This document shows positions 57,026-64,000 of a stretch of DNA of 64,000 nucleotides, in pieces. Numbering within the stretch: the first letter of the stretch is position 1; every line of letters begins with the position of its first letter. The stretch is taken from the NCBI RefSeq assembly GCF_000166135.1, contig NC_014666.1, positions 7,378,001 to 7,442,000 on the forward strand, in the 5' to 3' direction. Source of the stretch: Pseudofrankia inefficax. GTDB lineage: Bacteria; Actinomycetota; Actinomycetes; Frankiales; Frankiaceae. The notes under the pieces were generated by a model that was not told the origin of the DNA, did no database searches, and saw only the letters and a program-made list of their open reading frames with translations. The position numbers were made by a program, and so were the translations under genes.

Positions 57026-57739
57026 TCAGGTGATTTCGAGCAGCTTCTCGCGGACCGCGTAGACGACGGCTTCCATCCGGGAGTGCAGCTGGAGCTTCTC
57101 CAGGATGTTGCGGATGTGGTTCTTGACCGTGTTCTCGCTGATGAAAAGCTGCTTGGCGATGTCGCGGTTGTTCAGCCCCTTCGCGACGAGCCGGAGCACC
57201 TCCATCTCCCGGTCGGTCAGGCGTGGCGTGGGGAGCTGGGGGCGGTCGTCCTTGTTCTTGATCATCGACGCGAACTCGCTGAGCAGCTTGGACGCCATCG
57301 ACGGGCTGATCAGGCTCTGGCCGTTGTAGACCGCCCGGATGTCGGCGGCGACCTCGTCGATCGAGATCTCCTTGAGCAGGTAGCCCATCGCGCCGGCCTT
57401 GATGGCGTCGTAGAGGTCGGCCTCCTCGTCGCTGATCGTCAACATGACGATCTTCGCGCTCGGGACCGCCTCCTTGATGGCGCTCGTCGCGTCGATCCCC
57501 CCGCGCCGCGGCATCCGCACGTCCATCAGAACGATGTCCGGCGCCATCTCACCGGCCATCGTCACCGCCTCCGAACCGTCCGCGGCCTCCCCGACGACCT
57601 CGATGTCCGGCTCCTGCGCGAGAACCATCTCGAGCCCGCGGCGGAACAGCGCGTGGTCGTCGACGATCAGCACTCGGATCGGGTTCTCCTCCGATGGCGC
57701 GCGCGGCGCCTCGGGCGAGCGCTGCTCGTCCACCGTCAT
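57026..57739 (-). CDS. NarL/LuxR-type response regulator
   Basis: 237 residues. Receiver domain with acidic pair D27-D28, phospho-acceptor D73 (VLMDVRMPR) and lysine near 124; C-terminal LuxR helix-turn-helix (about 174-218, LTDREMEVLRLVAKGLNNR). No cognate histidine kinase is adjacent, so it is an orphan, as is its syntenic counterpart between secA and hpf in other actinomycetes. ATG at 57739 with GGGAGG. The first 20 residues are a disordered extension before the receiver. Confidence 0.93.
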   Translation of the reverse strand: MTVDEQRSPEAPRAPSEENPIRVLIVDDHALFRRGLEMVLAQEPDIEVVGEAADGSEAVTMAGEMAPDIVLMDVRMPRRGGIDATSAIKEAVPSAKIVMLTISDEEADLYDAIKAGAMGYLLKEISIDEVAADIRAVYNGQSLISPSMASKLLSEFASMIKNKDDRPQLPTPRLTDREMEVLRLVAKGLNNRDIAKQLFISENTVKNHIRNILEKLQLHSRMEAVVYAVREKLLEIT

Positions 57740-58212
57740 CTGGCCTCCCTAGGACCCCTGCCGGCAAGGCGGGCGGTGGCACGGACAGCGGATCCGCCCC
57801 GGAATCGTCCGGGCCCCACGGAATCCCCAGCGCATGGACGCAGTTCGCCCATGAGCCGGCACGACGGTCAGAGCCGGATCCATCCGGCCGGACCACCGAT
57901 GCCGCCAGCAGCATCACCCAACGCAGATGATCCCACGTCGACCGGGCGAACCGGTCGTCAGACGGTGGAAAACCCTATCGGCGCCTCCGCGCCCATCGCC
58001 CGGCTTCGCCGCGGTCATCGGAGACACGCCCGACCTGGGCCAGACCAGCAGGTTCGCGACGACCGCCGGACGCACCGGCCGGCCGACCCGTGGCGCGACT
58101 CACCAGAGCCCCGCCCGCGCCGGCCGGCCAGCCCGGTCCTACCAAGATCGCCGAACATCAGGCCCATCAGCGGCAGACCAGACCGCCCAAGGCCGGGAGA
58201 CCCCTGACGAGG
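57740..58212. other. intergenic region upstream of the response regulator
   Basis: 473 bp. No gene. AAGATCGCCGAACATCAGGCCC near 58144-58165 recalls one arm of the dispersed palindrome but is too diverged to count. Downstream end of hpf is at 58213. Confidence 0.4.
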
Positions 58213-59064
58213 TCAGCTCGGGACGGCCGCCGGTTCACGGTCCTCATCGGAGGCCCGCGCCGGATCGTCGGCGTCGATCAGGTGGATGACGCCGTAGTCG
58301 TAACCGCGGCGGCGGTAGACGACGCTGGCGCGCCCGGAGGCGGCGTCCTGGAACAAGTAGAAGTCGTGGCCGACCAGCTCCATGTTCGACAGCGCGTCGT
58401 CCAGCGTCATCGGCTCGGCCCGGTGGGTCTTCGTCCGCACCAGCATGGGCGAGCGGTCCGGCAGGTCGTAGCGGTCCTCGAACCCGTCGGGCGTGGGGTC
58501 GTCCTCGTCCCACGCGTCCGCGCGGCCCGCGCCGTTCTCCTTCACGCCGGGCTGCCTGTGCGCCTTGCCGGCGGGACTCGGTACGCCGTTGCCGGCCGGG
58601 CGGGTCCCGTCGCCGGACGGCAGGGATTCGGCGGTCCGGGCGGGCGACGGTAGCCCGCCGCCGGCGTCGACCCGCCCGTTGGAGGGGATGGCGACGAGAT
58701 CGTCGTGCGGGATCGGCGGTGGCCCGACGTAGGCGCGCCCGTGGCCGTTGTTGCCGTGCTTGTGGTCGGTGCGACGCTCGGACGCCCGGCGTAGCCGTTC
58801 GGCCAGCTTGCCGGCAGCGCCGTCGAGCGCCGAGTAGGGGTCGGCCGCGGCCGCCTCGGCGCGGATCACCGGCCCCCGCGTGTAGACCGTGAGCTCGACG
58901 CGCTCCCGGACATCCGCCATGCGCTTGTTGGGCTCCCGGGACAGTTCCACATCGACCCGGATGACCTTGCCGTCGTAGCGCTCAAGCTTCGCGAGCTTGG
59001 TCTCGACGTGACTGCGGAACCGTTCCGGAACCGCCGTGTGCCGGCCCTTGACCACAATGTCCAC
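58213..59064 (-). CDS. hpf: ribosome hibernation-promoting factor, long form
   Basis: 283 residues. N-terminal S30AE ribosome-binding domain (about 1-100, IVVKGRHTAVPERFRSHVE; KLERYDGKVIRVDVELSRE), a ~120-residue disordered linker and the C-terminal dimerisation domain of long HPFs (LDDALSNMELVGHDFYLFQD, VVYRRRGYDYGVIHLIDAD). Pairs 70S ribosomes into 100S dimers in stationary phase or stress. GTG at 59064 follows GGAGGTGG. Confidence 0.96.
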   Translation of the reverse strand: MDIVVKGRHTAVPERFRSHVETKLAKLERYDGKVIRVDVELSREPNKRMADVRERVELTVYTRGPVIRAEAAAADPYSALDGAAGKLAERLRRASERRTDHKHGNNGHGRAYVGPPPIPHDDLVAIPSNGRVDAGGGLPSPARTAESLPSGDGTRPAGNGVPSPAGKAHRQPGVKENGAGRADAWDEDDPTPDGFEDRYDLPDRSPMLVRTKTHRAEPMTLDDALSNMELVGHDFYLFQDAASGRASVVYRRRGYDYGVIHLIDADDPARASDEDREPAAVPS

Positions 59065-59463
59065 GCGATCCACCTCCCGTTCACCGACCGGGTGATTGGC
59101 GCGCGGCGCGGGCGCTCGCCCGCGCCGGGCCGACACCCGGCAGCCCGGTGCTGGCACGGGCCCGGGGCGGGCCCGTCCGAGCCGGGTCACCTGTACGTAC
59201 TGGCTGTCCCCCACTTCGTGGCTCGTCCGGGGCGGTGGGTAGCCCACCTCGGACAAGCGTTCTCCCTGGTTGGCCGTATGGCCAGCCTGCTGCCGCGCCG
59301 AGACCGGGAGAAGGCGTTCGCCCGTCGTCCCGCGTGGTCTCGGCCCCTACTACCCCGACTTTCACTCCCGTATGTCGCGATGTGTCCCTTCCGCCGCATT
59401 GCCCGGTCAGGAGCGCCTCGACGGCCGTTTGGTCCACCCCGGACCCCGGTAGGCCATCTAGTG
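59065..59463. other. intergenic region between hpf and comF
   Basis: 399 bp. Contains the hairpin at 59297-59344 and a T-containing stretch (about 59355-59400); no gene. Both flanking genes run on the minus strand, so the hpf promoter should lie within the left ~150 bp. Confidence 0.45.
59297..59344 (-). terminator. probable comF terminator hairpin
   Basis: GCCGAGACC (59297-59305) and GGTCTCGGC (59336-59344), perfect 9-bp arms, with GGGA...TCCC extending the pairing inside. About 120 bp past the comF stop, so some distance away for a terminator. Confidence 0.5.
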
Positions 59464-60276
59464 TCACCCTTCCGGTACCCCCTTGGTGGGCAATCGGACA
59501 CGTGGGCGTGCCGCAGATGCGCCGGCCGGTCCGAGCACCGCGGCGACCGTGGCCACCGCGCCTACCCGCACCCGCGCCAGGCGTAGCGCCCGCACGGCGT
59601 CCGCGGCCGTCGCGCCGGTCGTCAGCACGTCGTCCACGACGACGATCTCAAGGTCGCCGAAGGCCGGATCGCCGACGCGGGCGGCCGCCGGCCGGGCCGC
59701 GAACGCGCCGGCGACGTTCGCGGCCCGCTCGAGCGCGCCGAGGCCGGCCTGGTCGGCCGTCCGGCGGGCCGGCCGCAGCAGTGGCGCGACCCAGGTCGGC
59801 GTGCCCGCCGCGCGGGTCAGACCGGCCGCGATCGTGGCGAGCCGGCCTACATGGTCGAAGCCGCGTCGCCGTCGTGCCGCCGCGCTCGCCGGCACCGGTA
59901 CCAGCAGGAGCGCCCGAGAACGCGGCGCGGCGCGCACGGCGAGCACGGCCCGCGCCAGGGCGGCGCCGAGCGTGCGGGCGACGTCAAGCCGGCCGCGCTC
60001 CTTGTAGGCGATCACGAGCGAACCGGCCGGCCCGGCGTAGCGGGCCGCCGCCGCGCAGGGCGGCAGACCTCGCCGCCCCGGGGTGGCCTCGGGGCCCGGG
60101 GCGACGAGGATCGGGGGACCGGACAGCGCCGCGCCGCACTGCGCGCACACCGCGACAGCACCGCGCCCGCAGGCCGCGCAGGCCCGCGGCAGCACCAGGT
60201 CACCCAGCGCCGCCAACGCGCCACGGATCTGCCGGCCCAGCGGCGAGGGCGGGCGGCCCTGAGCCTCGGCCGGCAC
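59464..60276 (-). CDS. ComF family phosphoribosyltransferase-like protein
   Basis: 270 residues from GTG 60276. N-terminal zinc ribbon C33-x-x-C36 ... C44-x-x-C47 (PRACAACGRGAVAVCAQC) and a C-terminal PRTase fold with the PRPP loop IVVVDDVLTTGAT. ComF proteins are linked to DNA uptake and repair in other bacteria; the reaction is unknown. The open frame reaches 60510; 60276 is preferred because GGGGGG lies 9 nt upstream and the family normally starts shortly before the zinc ribbon. Confidence 0.88.
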   Translation of the reverse strand: MPAEAQGRPPSPLGRQIRGALAALGDLVLPRACAACGRGAVAVCAQCGAALSGPPILVAPGPEATPGRRGLPPCAAAARYAGPAGSLVIAYKERGRLDVARTLGAALARAVLAVRAAPRSRALLLVPVPASAAARRRRGFDHVGRLATIAAGLTRAAGTPTWVAPLLRPARRTADQAGLGALERAANVAGAFAARPAAARVGDPAFGDLEIVVVDDVLTTGATAADAVRALRLARVRVGAVATVAAVLGPAGASAARPRVRLPTKGVPEG

Positions 60277-60561
60277 CGGGCGAGGCCCCCCGGCTACCAG
60301 CTGGGCCGGCAGTGGGCCTGGCCCGGGCTGACGGGGTGCGCGAGGCGCCCGCGCGGTGAAGGATCCGGTCACTCGGGCAGGATGAGCCCGAACCAGACGG
60401 CGAGGCCAGCGGGAGCGACGGCCTGTGGACAGTCGCGGGCCTGTGGACAACAGACCCGTAGACAAAGGCCGCGAGCCGGACGTCGGCCATCCGACGGCCG
60501 CCGGTCCCATCGACGCCGGCTCTGCGAGGATGTACCGGATCTTCCGGACGAAGGAGTGCGC

Positions 60562-61695
60562 ATGGCCGTTGGAGGGCCGGTCACCGACCCGTCTCCATGG
60601 CCGTACGCACCCCCGCCCGCGGTGGCGACACCCGGGGCGGGCCCGGGGCCGGCCAGCTGGGCGGCACCAGGGTCCGACGAGGCCCCGGCGCGAGTCGCGG
60701 ATCTCCCGTCACCGTCCACCCGGCTGGCCCCACCGACCGCCGCCGTGCCGTTGCGCCCCCTGAGCGTGAGCGAGATCCTCGACGGCGCGTTCGTGACACT
60801 GCGGACCAACCCGGGCGCGACGCTTGGTCTCGCGTTCGCGACCAGCGCGGTCCTCCAGCTCGTCTTCTCGCTCGTCGGGCTGGCCGCGCGGGACCGGCCC
60901 TTCTGGTTCTACGCGCTGCTGCAGGCCGTGCTCGGCGGCCTGCGGCTGATGCTGGTCGTGCTGCTGGCCGGGGTACTCGCGATCGTCGTCGCCGAGGCCA
61001 GCCTGGGACGGCGGATCACGGTCGGCGCCGCGGCCCGGCAGGTCGCGCCCCGAGTCCCCGGACTCCTCGTGATCACGATGGTGATGGCCGCCGTGACGCT
61101 GGGTGGCCTGGTCACGCTGGGTGCGCTGTCCCTCTGGCTCGGGGTCACGTACTGCCTGGCCACGCCGGTCTACGCGCTGGAGGGCGGAACCGTCCTGCAG
61201 GCACTGCGCCGCTCGCGGTCGCTGATGCGCGGGGCCTGGTGGCGCACGCTCGGCGTCCTCGGTCTCGGCGCGCTGGTCGCCGGGACGCTGGTATTGGTCA
61301 TCTCGGTGCCCGTCAGCCTGTTCACGTCGTTCGGCTCGCTGACGAACTCGGACGGGGTGCCGACCACCGGCGGCCTGGTGGTCCAGGCCTTCGCCGGCTT
61401 GTTGATCACCATGGTGGTCACTCCGGTGCTGTCCGGTGTGATCGCGATCCTTTATCTGGACCGTCGAATCCGGCGCGAAGCCCTCGACGTCACCCTGGCC
61501 AGGGCCGCGGCGACGGGTAACGGAGGGCCCGCGGGCGCGCCGGTGACGGTGCTGCTGGCGACCCCCGCGTTCGCCCTGACGCCCGCCACCCCGTCGCCCG
61601 GCCCACGCCCACCCGCCGGCCCGACCGGCCCGCCCGGACCACCTGGCCCGCCCGCGGGCTGGGCGCCAGACCCGCCGCCTGGACGGTGGTCCTGA
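60562..61695 (+). CDS. multi-pass membrane protein (glycerophosphodiester phosphodiesterase membrane-domain-like)
   Basis: 377 residues. Proline-rich cytoplasmic start, then about six transmembrane helices (for example LMLVVLLAGVLAIVV; GLLVITMVMAAVTLGGLVTL) and a Pro/Gly tail ending PDPPPGRWS. The conserved segment PLRPLSVSEILDGAFVTLR at the start of the membrane part is typical of actinobacterial proteins placed before DUF4129/DUF4350 genes. ATG at 60562 with AAGGAG. Its stop overlaps the next ATG by one base. Confidence 0.82.
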   Translation: MAVGGPVTDPSPWPYAPPPAVATPGAGPGPASWAAPGSDEAPARVADLPSPSTRLAPPTAAVPLRPLSVSEILDGAFVTLRTNPGATLGLAFATSAVLQLVFSLVGLAARDRPFWFYALLQAVLGGLRLMLVVLLAGVLAIVVAEASLGRRITVGAAARQVAPRVPGLLVITMVMAAVTLGGLVTLGALSLWLGVTYCLATPVYALEGGTVLQALRRSRSLMRGAWWRTLGVLGLGALVAGTLVLVISVPVSLFTSFGSLTNSDGVPTTGGLVVQAFAGLLITMVVTPVLSGVIAILYLDRRIRREALDVTLARAAATGNGGPAGAPVTVLLATPAFALTPATPSPGPRPPAGPTGPPGPPGPPAGWAPDPPPGRWS

Positions 61696-62357
61696 TGCCC
61701 GCGCCGTACGGCGGCCCGGTCACCCGACCGGGCGCCCAGGACGAGGCCCGCCGGGAACTGTCCCGCGGCATCTACGGACGCCAGCACCCGCACCAGCCTG
61801 GCTGGCTGCACCGGGTGGTCGACTGGATCGACCACCTGCTCAGCAAGATCTTCATTCACACGCAGGGCTCCGGCGACTACACCGGACTCGGCCTGCTCGC
61901 CGGTGTGCTCGTCGTGGTCGCGCTCCTGGTGGTGCTGCGGCTGTGGCTCGGCCCGATCCGCCGGTCGGCCCGCTCGAAGGCGCCGGACACCGACCTCGCG
62001 AGCCTGCTGTCGGCCAAGGCGTTGCGCGCCGAGGCGGAACGCCTGGCCCAGGCGGGCCGGTACGCCGAGGCGGTGCGGTCCCGGCTGCGCGCGATCGTGC
62101 GGATGCTCGAGGAGAAGGGCGTGCTCGACCCGAGGCCCAGCCGGACCGCCGGCGAGCTCGTCACCGAGGTGGCCGCCGTCGGCGTGACCGGGCAGGACGA
62201 GCTGCGCCTCGCCGTCACGGTGTTCAACGACGTCTGGTACGGCGGCAGGCCGGCCGACGCCACCGGCTACCAGGCCGTGGTCCGCGCCGACGAGGCGCTC
62301 ACGTCACTGCGCGGCGGCGACCGGCAGCCGGATCCGACCCAGGCGGTGCCGGCGTGA
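61695..62357 (+). CDS. DUF4129 domain protein
   Basis: 220 residues. One central transmembrane helix (about 60-80, GVLVVVALLVVLRLWLGP) and a C-terminal DUF4129 domain (AERLAQAGRYAEAVRSRLRA, RTAGELVTEVAA). DUF4129 is found in wall- or membrane-linked operons with MoxR ATPases and may handle envelope processing; exact function unknown. ATG at 61695 overlaps the previous stop (TGATG). Confidence 0.87.
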   Translation: MPAPYGGPVTRPGAQDEARRELSRGIYGRQHPHQPGWLHRVVDWIDHLLSKIFIHTQGSGDYTGLGLLAGVLVVVALLVVLRLWLGPIRRSARSKAPDTDLASLLSAKALRAEAERLAQAGRYAEAVRSRLRAIVRMLEEKGVLDPRPSRTAGELVTEVAAVGVTGQDELRLAVTVFNDVWYGGRPADATGYQAVVRADEALTSLRGGDRQPDPTQAVPA

Positions 62358-63763
62358 CCGCCCCGGCCGATCTCGCGCCGGAGCCCGGCCTGGCGACCCC
62401 CGCGGGCTCGACCTTCCAGCCCACCGCGCCGCGGCCGGCGTCGCGCCGACGGCTGGTCCGCGTGCTGGCGGTGTTCGCCGCGCTGGCCGTCGTCTACGGC
62501 GTGATCGCGGCCTTCATCGGCGGCTCGTCCGACGGGGACACGTCGCTGGACACCACGTCGCCGAGGCCCAACGGGACGATGGCGCTGGCCCAGATCCTCG
62601 GCCATCGAGGCGTCACGGTCCGCGCCGGCGACGACGTCGCGACCGCGCTGGACCAGTCGACCGGCCCGGTCGGGACGAGCCCCGAGCGGACCTTCGTGAT
62701 CGTTCACCCCGGCCGGCTCAGCGGCCCGACCCTCAGCCGGCTGTCCGACTGGGTCGCCGGCGGGGCCGATGTGGTCCTCGTCGAGCCGGACACGACCGTT
62801 CTGGACGCGCTGCGGCTGCCGGTACGCACCGTCGACGCGGGCGCCACGATCGGCCCGCTGCCCCCCGGCTGCCCGCTGGCCGAGGCGACCGCCGCCGGTA
62901 CCGCGACCATCTCGCCGTCGACCTTCTACGGCCGGCTGACCGGCGACACGGCGGCGACGGCCACCTTCTGTTACCGGCCGACCGAGCGGGCCGCGGCCCT
63001 GGTGGTGGCGCGGCCGGCGGGGGGCCAGGGCCGCTTCGTCCTGCTGGGTGGCTCGGCGTTTCTCACCAACCGCCACCTCGACCAGGACGGCAACGCGGCG
63101 CTCGCGCTCGGCCTGCTCGTCCGCCACCCGGACCTGGAATGGGTGATCCAGCGGCGGGCCAGCTCGGACCCGGTCGACGGCAAGGGCGCGGTGCACCTGC
63201 TGGGGCCCGGGTTCTGGCTGACCTGCCTACAGTTGCTGATCGGGCTGGTCCTGCTGGCGCTGTGGCGCGGGCGACGGCTCGGGCCACCGGTCCCGGAGCC
63301 GCTGCCGGTGGTGGTCCGGGCCGCCGAGACGACCGAGGGCCGCGGCCGGCTGTACGCGGCGGCCCGTGCCCGTGACCTGGCCGCCGAGGCACTGCGCGCC
63401 GGCCTGCGGGCCCGGCTGGCCGACCGGATGGGTGTGGCGCCGCACGGCGAGCGCGGCGCGGTCGGCACCGTGCGGGCCGGCGGTGTGGTCACCGAGATCA
63501 CCGGACCGGACCCGGGCACGCTCGTCGCCTCTGTCGCCGAACGGACCGGCCGACCGGCGATGACTGTCTGGACGCTCCTGTACGGTTCGGGCGGCCCAGC
63601 CGCCCCGCTCCTGGGCCCCGGTGGCTCGGCCCCATTTCCGGGCCCCGGAGTCTCGGGCGGGCCGCTGGCTGTGGCCCCCGAGCCGCCGGAGCTGGACGAC
63701 GCCGCGTTGCTTCGGCTCGCGGAGGCACTCGACGACCTCGAACGACAGGTTGGTGGAAGGTGA
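62354..63763 (+). CDS. DUF4350 domain-containing membrane protein
   Basis: 469 residues. N-terminal transmembrane helix (about 30-52), an extracytoplasmic alpha/beta domain (SPRPNGTMALAQILGHRG; FVIVHPGRLSG; VVLVEPDT) and a second helix near 290 (LLIGLVLLALWRG), with a cytoplasmic C-terminal helical tail. Arrangement of DUF4350 proteins. GTG at 62354 overlaps the previous stop as GTGA, so it is translationally coupled. Confidence 0.85.
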   Translation: MTAPADLAPEPGLATPAGSTFQPTAPRPASRRRLVRVLAVFAALAVVYGVIAAFIGGSSDGDTSLDTTSPRPNGTMALAQILGHRGVTVRAGDDVATALDQSTGPVGTSPERTFVIVHPGRLSGPTLSRLSDWVAGGADVVLVEPDTTVLDALRLPVRTVDAGATIGPLPPGCPLAEATAAGTATISPSTFYGRLTGDTAATATFCYRPTERAAALVVARPAGGQGRFVLLGGSAFLTNRHLDQDGNAALALGLLVRHPDLEWVIQRRASSDPVDGKGAVHLLGPGFWLTCLQLLIGLVLLALWRGRRLGPPVPEPLPVVVRAAETTEGRGRLYAAARARDLAAEALRAGLRARLADRMGVAPHGERGAVGTVRAGGVVTEITGPDPGTLVASVAERTGRPAMTVWTLLYGSGGPAAPLLGPGGSAPFPGPGVSGGPLAVAPEPPELDDAALLRLAEALDDLERQVGGR

Positions 63764-64000
63764 CAACTCCGTACCCCGGTGCCCCCGTTCCCGGCGCTCT
63801 CCCCTCTTCCGAGGACGCCGGATCGGAGACGCTGCGCGCGCCGCTCAGCCCGGTCGCGCCGCCCGTCGCGTCGCACCCGACCGGTCCGCAGGCCGTCGCT
63901 CCCGCGCAGTGGGGACCGACGCCCACCCCGCCGGTCGCGCCACCGCCGCCCGCGGCCGCGCCACCGCCGGCCTACCAGGCCCCCGCGTACTACCCGCCAC
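63760..64000 (+). CDS. N-terminal part of the next operon gene (probably MoxR-type AAA ATPase)
   Basis: The GTG at 63760 overlaps the DUF4350 stop as GTGA, and 80 codons run to the window edge. The visible part is a Pro/Ala-rich leader (PVPGALPSSEDAGSET, APPPPAAAPPPAYQ) without domain. In actinobacteria the gene after DUF4129-DUF4350 is usually a MoxR ATPase, sometimes with a proline-rich leader; that identity is inferred only from position. Confidence 0.5.
   Translation, partial: MTTPYPGAPVPGALPSSEDAGSETLRAPLSPVAPPVASHPTGPQAVAPAQWGPTPTPPVAPPPPAAAPPPAYQAPAYYPP

Overview
The window is about 70% GC with GTG/ATG starts, strong GGAGG-type ribosome binding sites and dense, codon-biased genes, as in a high-GC actinobacterium. 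BldD, a DUF6912 protein, a Tad/Flp pilus locus, and the order LysM protein - Rv3235-like protein - secA - response regulator - hpf - comF are typical of sporulating or filamentous actinomycetes. The overall flavour is Frankia-like; that genus guess is an inference from gene content, not from a marker sequence.

Layout. (1) 1-15.4 kb is a catabolic or tailoring island. On the minus strand a GntR/FCD regulator is followed by a P450, an aldehyde dehydrogenase and a short-chain dehydrogenase cut by the window edge. Divergent from it on the plus strand are an amidohydrolase-2 enzyme, a P450, a luciferase-like oxidoreductase, a family III CoA-transferase, a second amidohydrolase-2, a third P450, an extended SDR, a branched-chain-amino-acid-type solute-binding lipoprotein and another SDR. 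The substrate is unknown. (2) 15.4-20.7 kb is gene-poor: a membrane-anchored DMFA-beta-like protein, a hypothetical protein, tmRNA (ssrA), a VOC protein and copies of a dispersed palindromic repeat. (3) 20.7-28.5 kb is core: a methyltransferase, smpB, ftsX-ftsE, a small zinc-ribbon membrane protein, a GSDH-type lipoprotein, a cobA-type SUMT and prfB. (4) 29-38.6 kb holds a helical-repeat protein, a tandem pair of unknown paralogues and a Tad pilus locus (TadG-like, two TadE-like, an Flp-like small protein, TadC, TadB, TadA). (5) 39.3-50.1 kb holds a two-PAS protein, a membrane coiled-coil/HhH protein, DUF6912, bldD, a patatin and a detached Tad pair (CpaE-like ATPase and SAF/CpaB). (6) 49-64 kb holds a HTH protein, a conserved hypothetical, a LysM protein, an Rv3235-like protein, secA, a GNAT, a NarL-type regulator, hpf, comF, and the start of a membrane protein - DUF4129 - DUF4350 - (probably MoxR) operon that leaves the window.

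The most distinctive signal outside genes is a family of seven ~71-79 bp imperfect palindromes with arms close to GATCGCCGTTTTGGCCCTC (15611, 18387, 20074, 33975, 34744, 41301, 49397). Their interior is partly conserved too. Two sit at the 5' ends of the two TadE-like genes and two lie exactly between convergent genes. There is no CRISPR array, rRNA or ordinary tRNA that I can see. Start codons were chosen mainly from ribosome binding sites and can differ from the longest reading frame.
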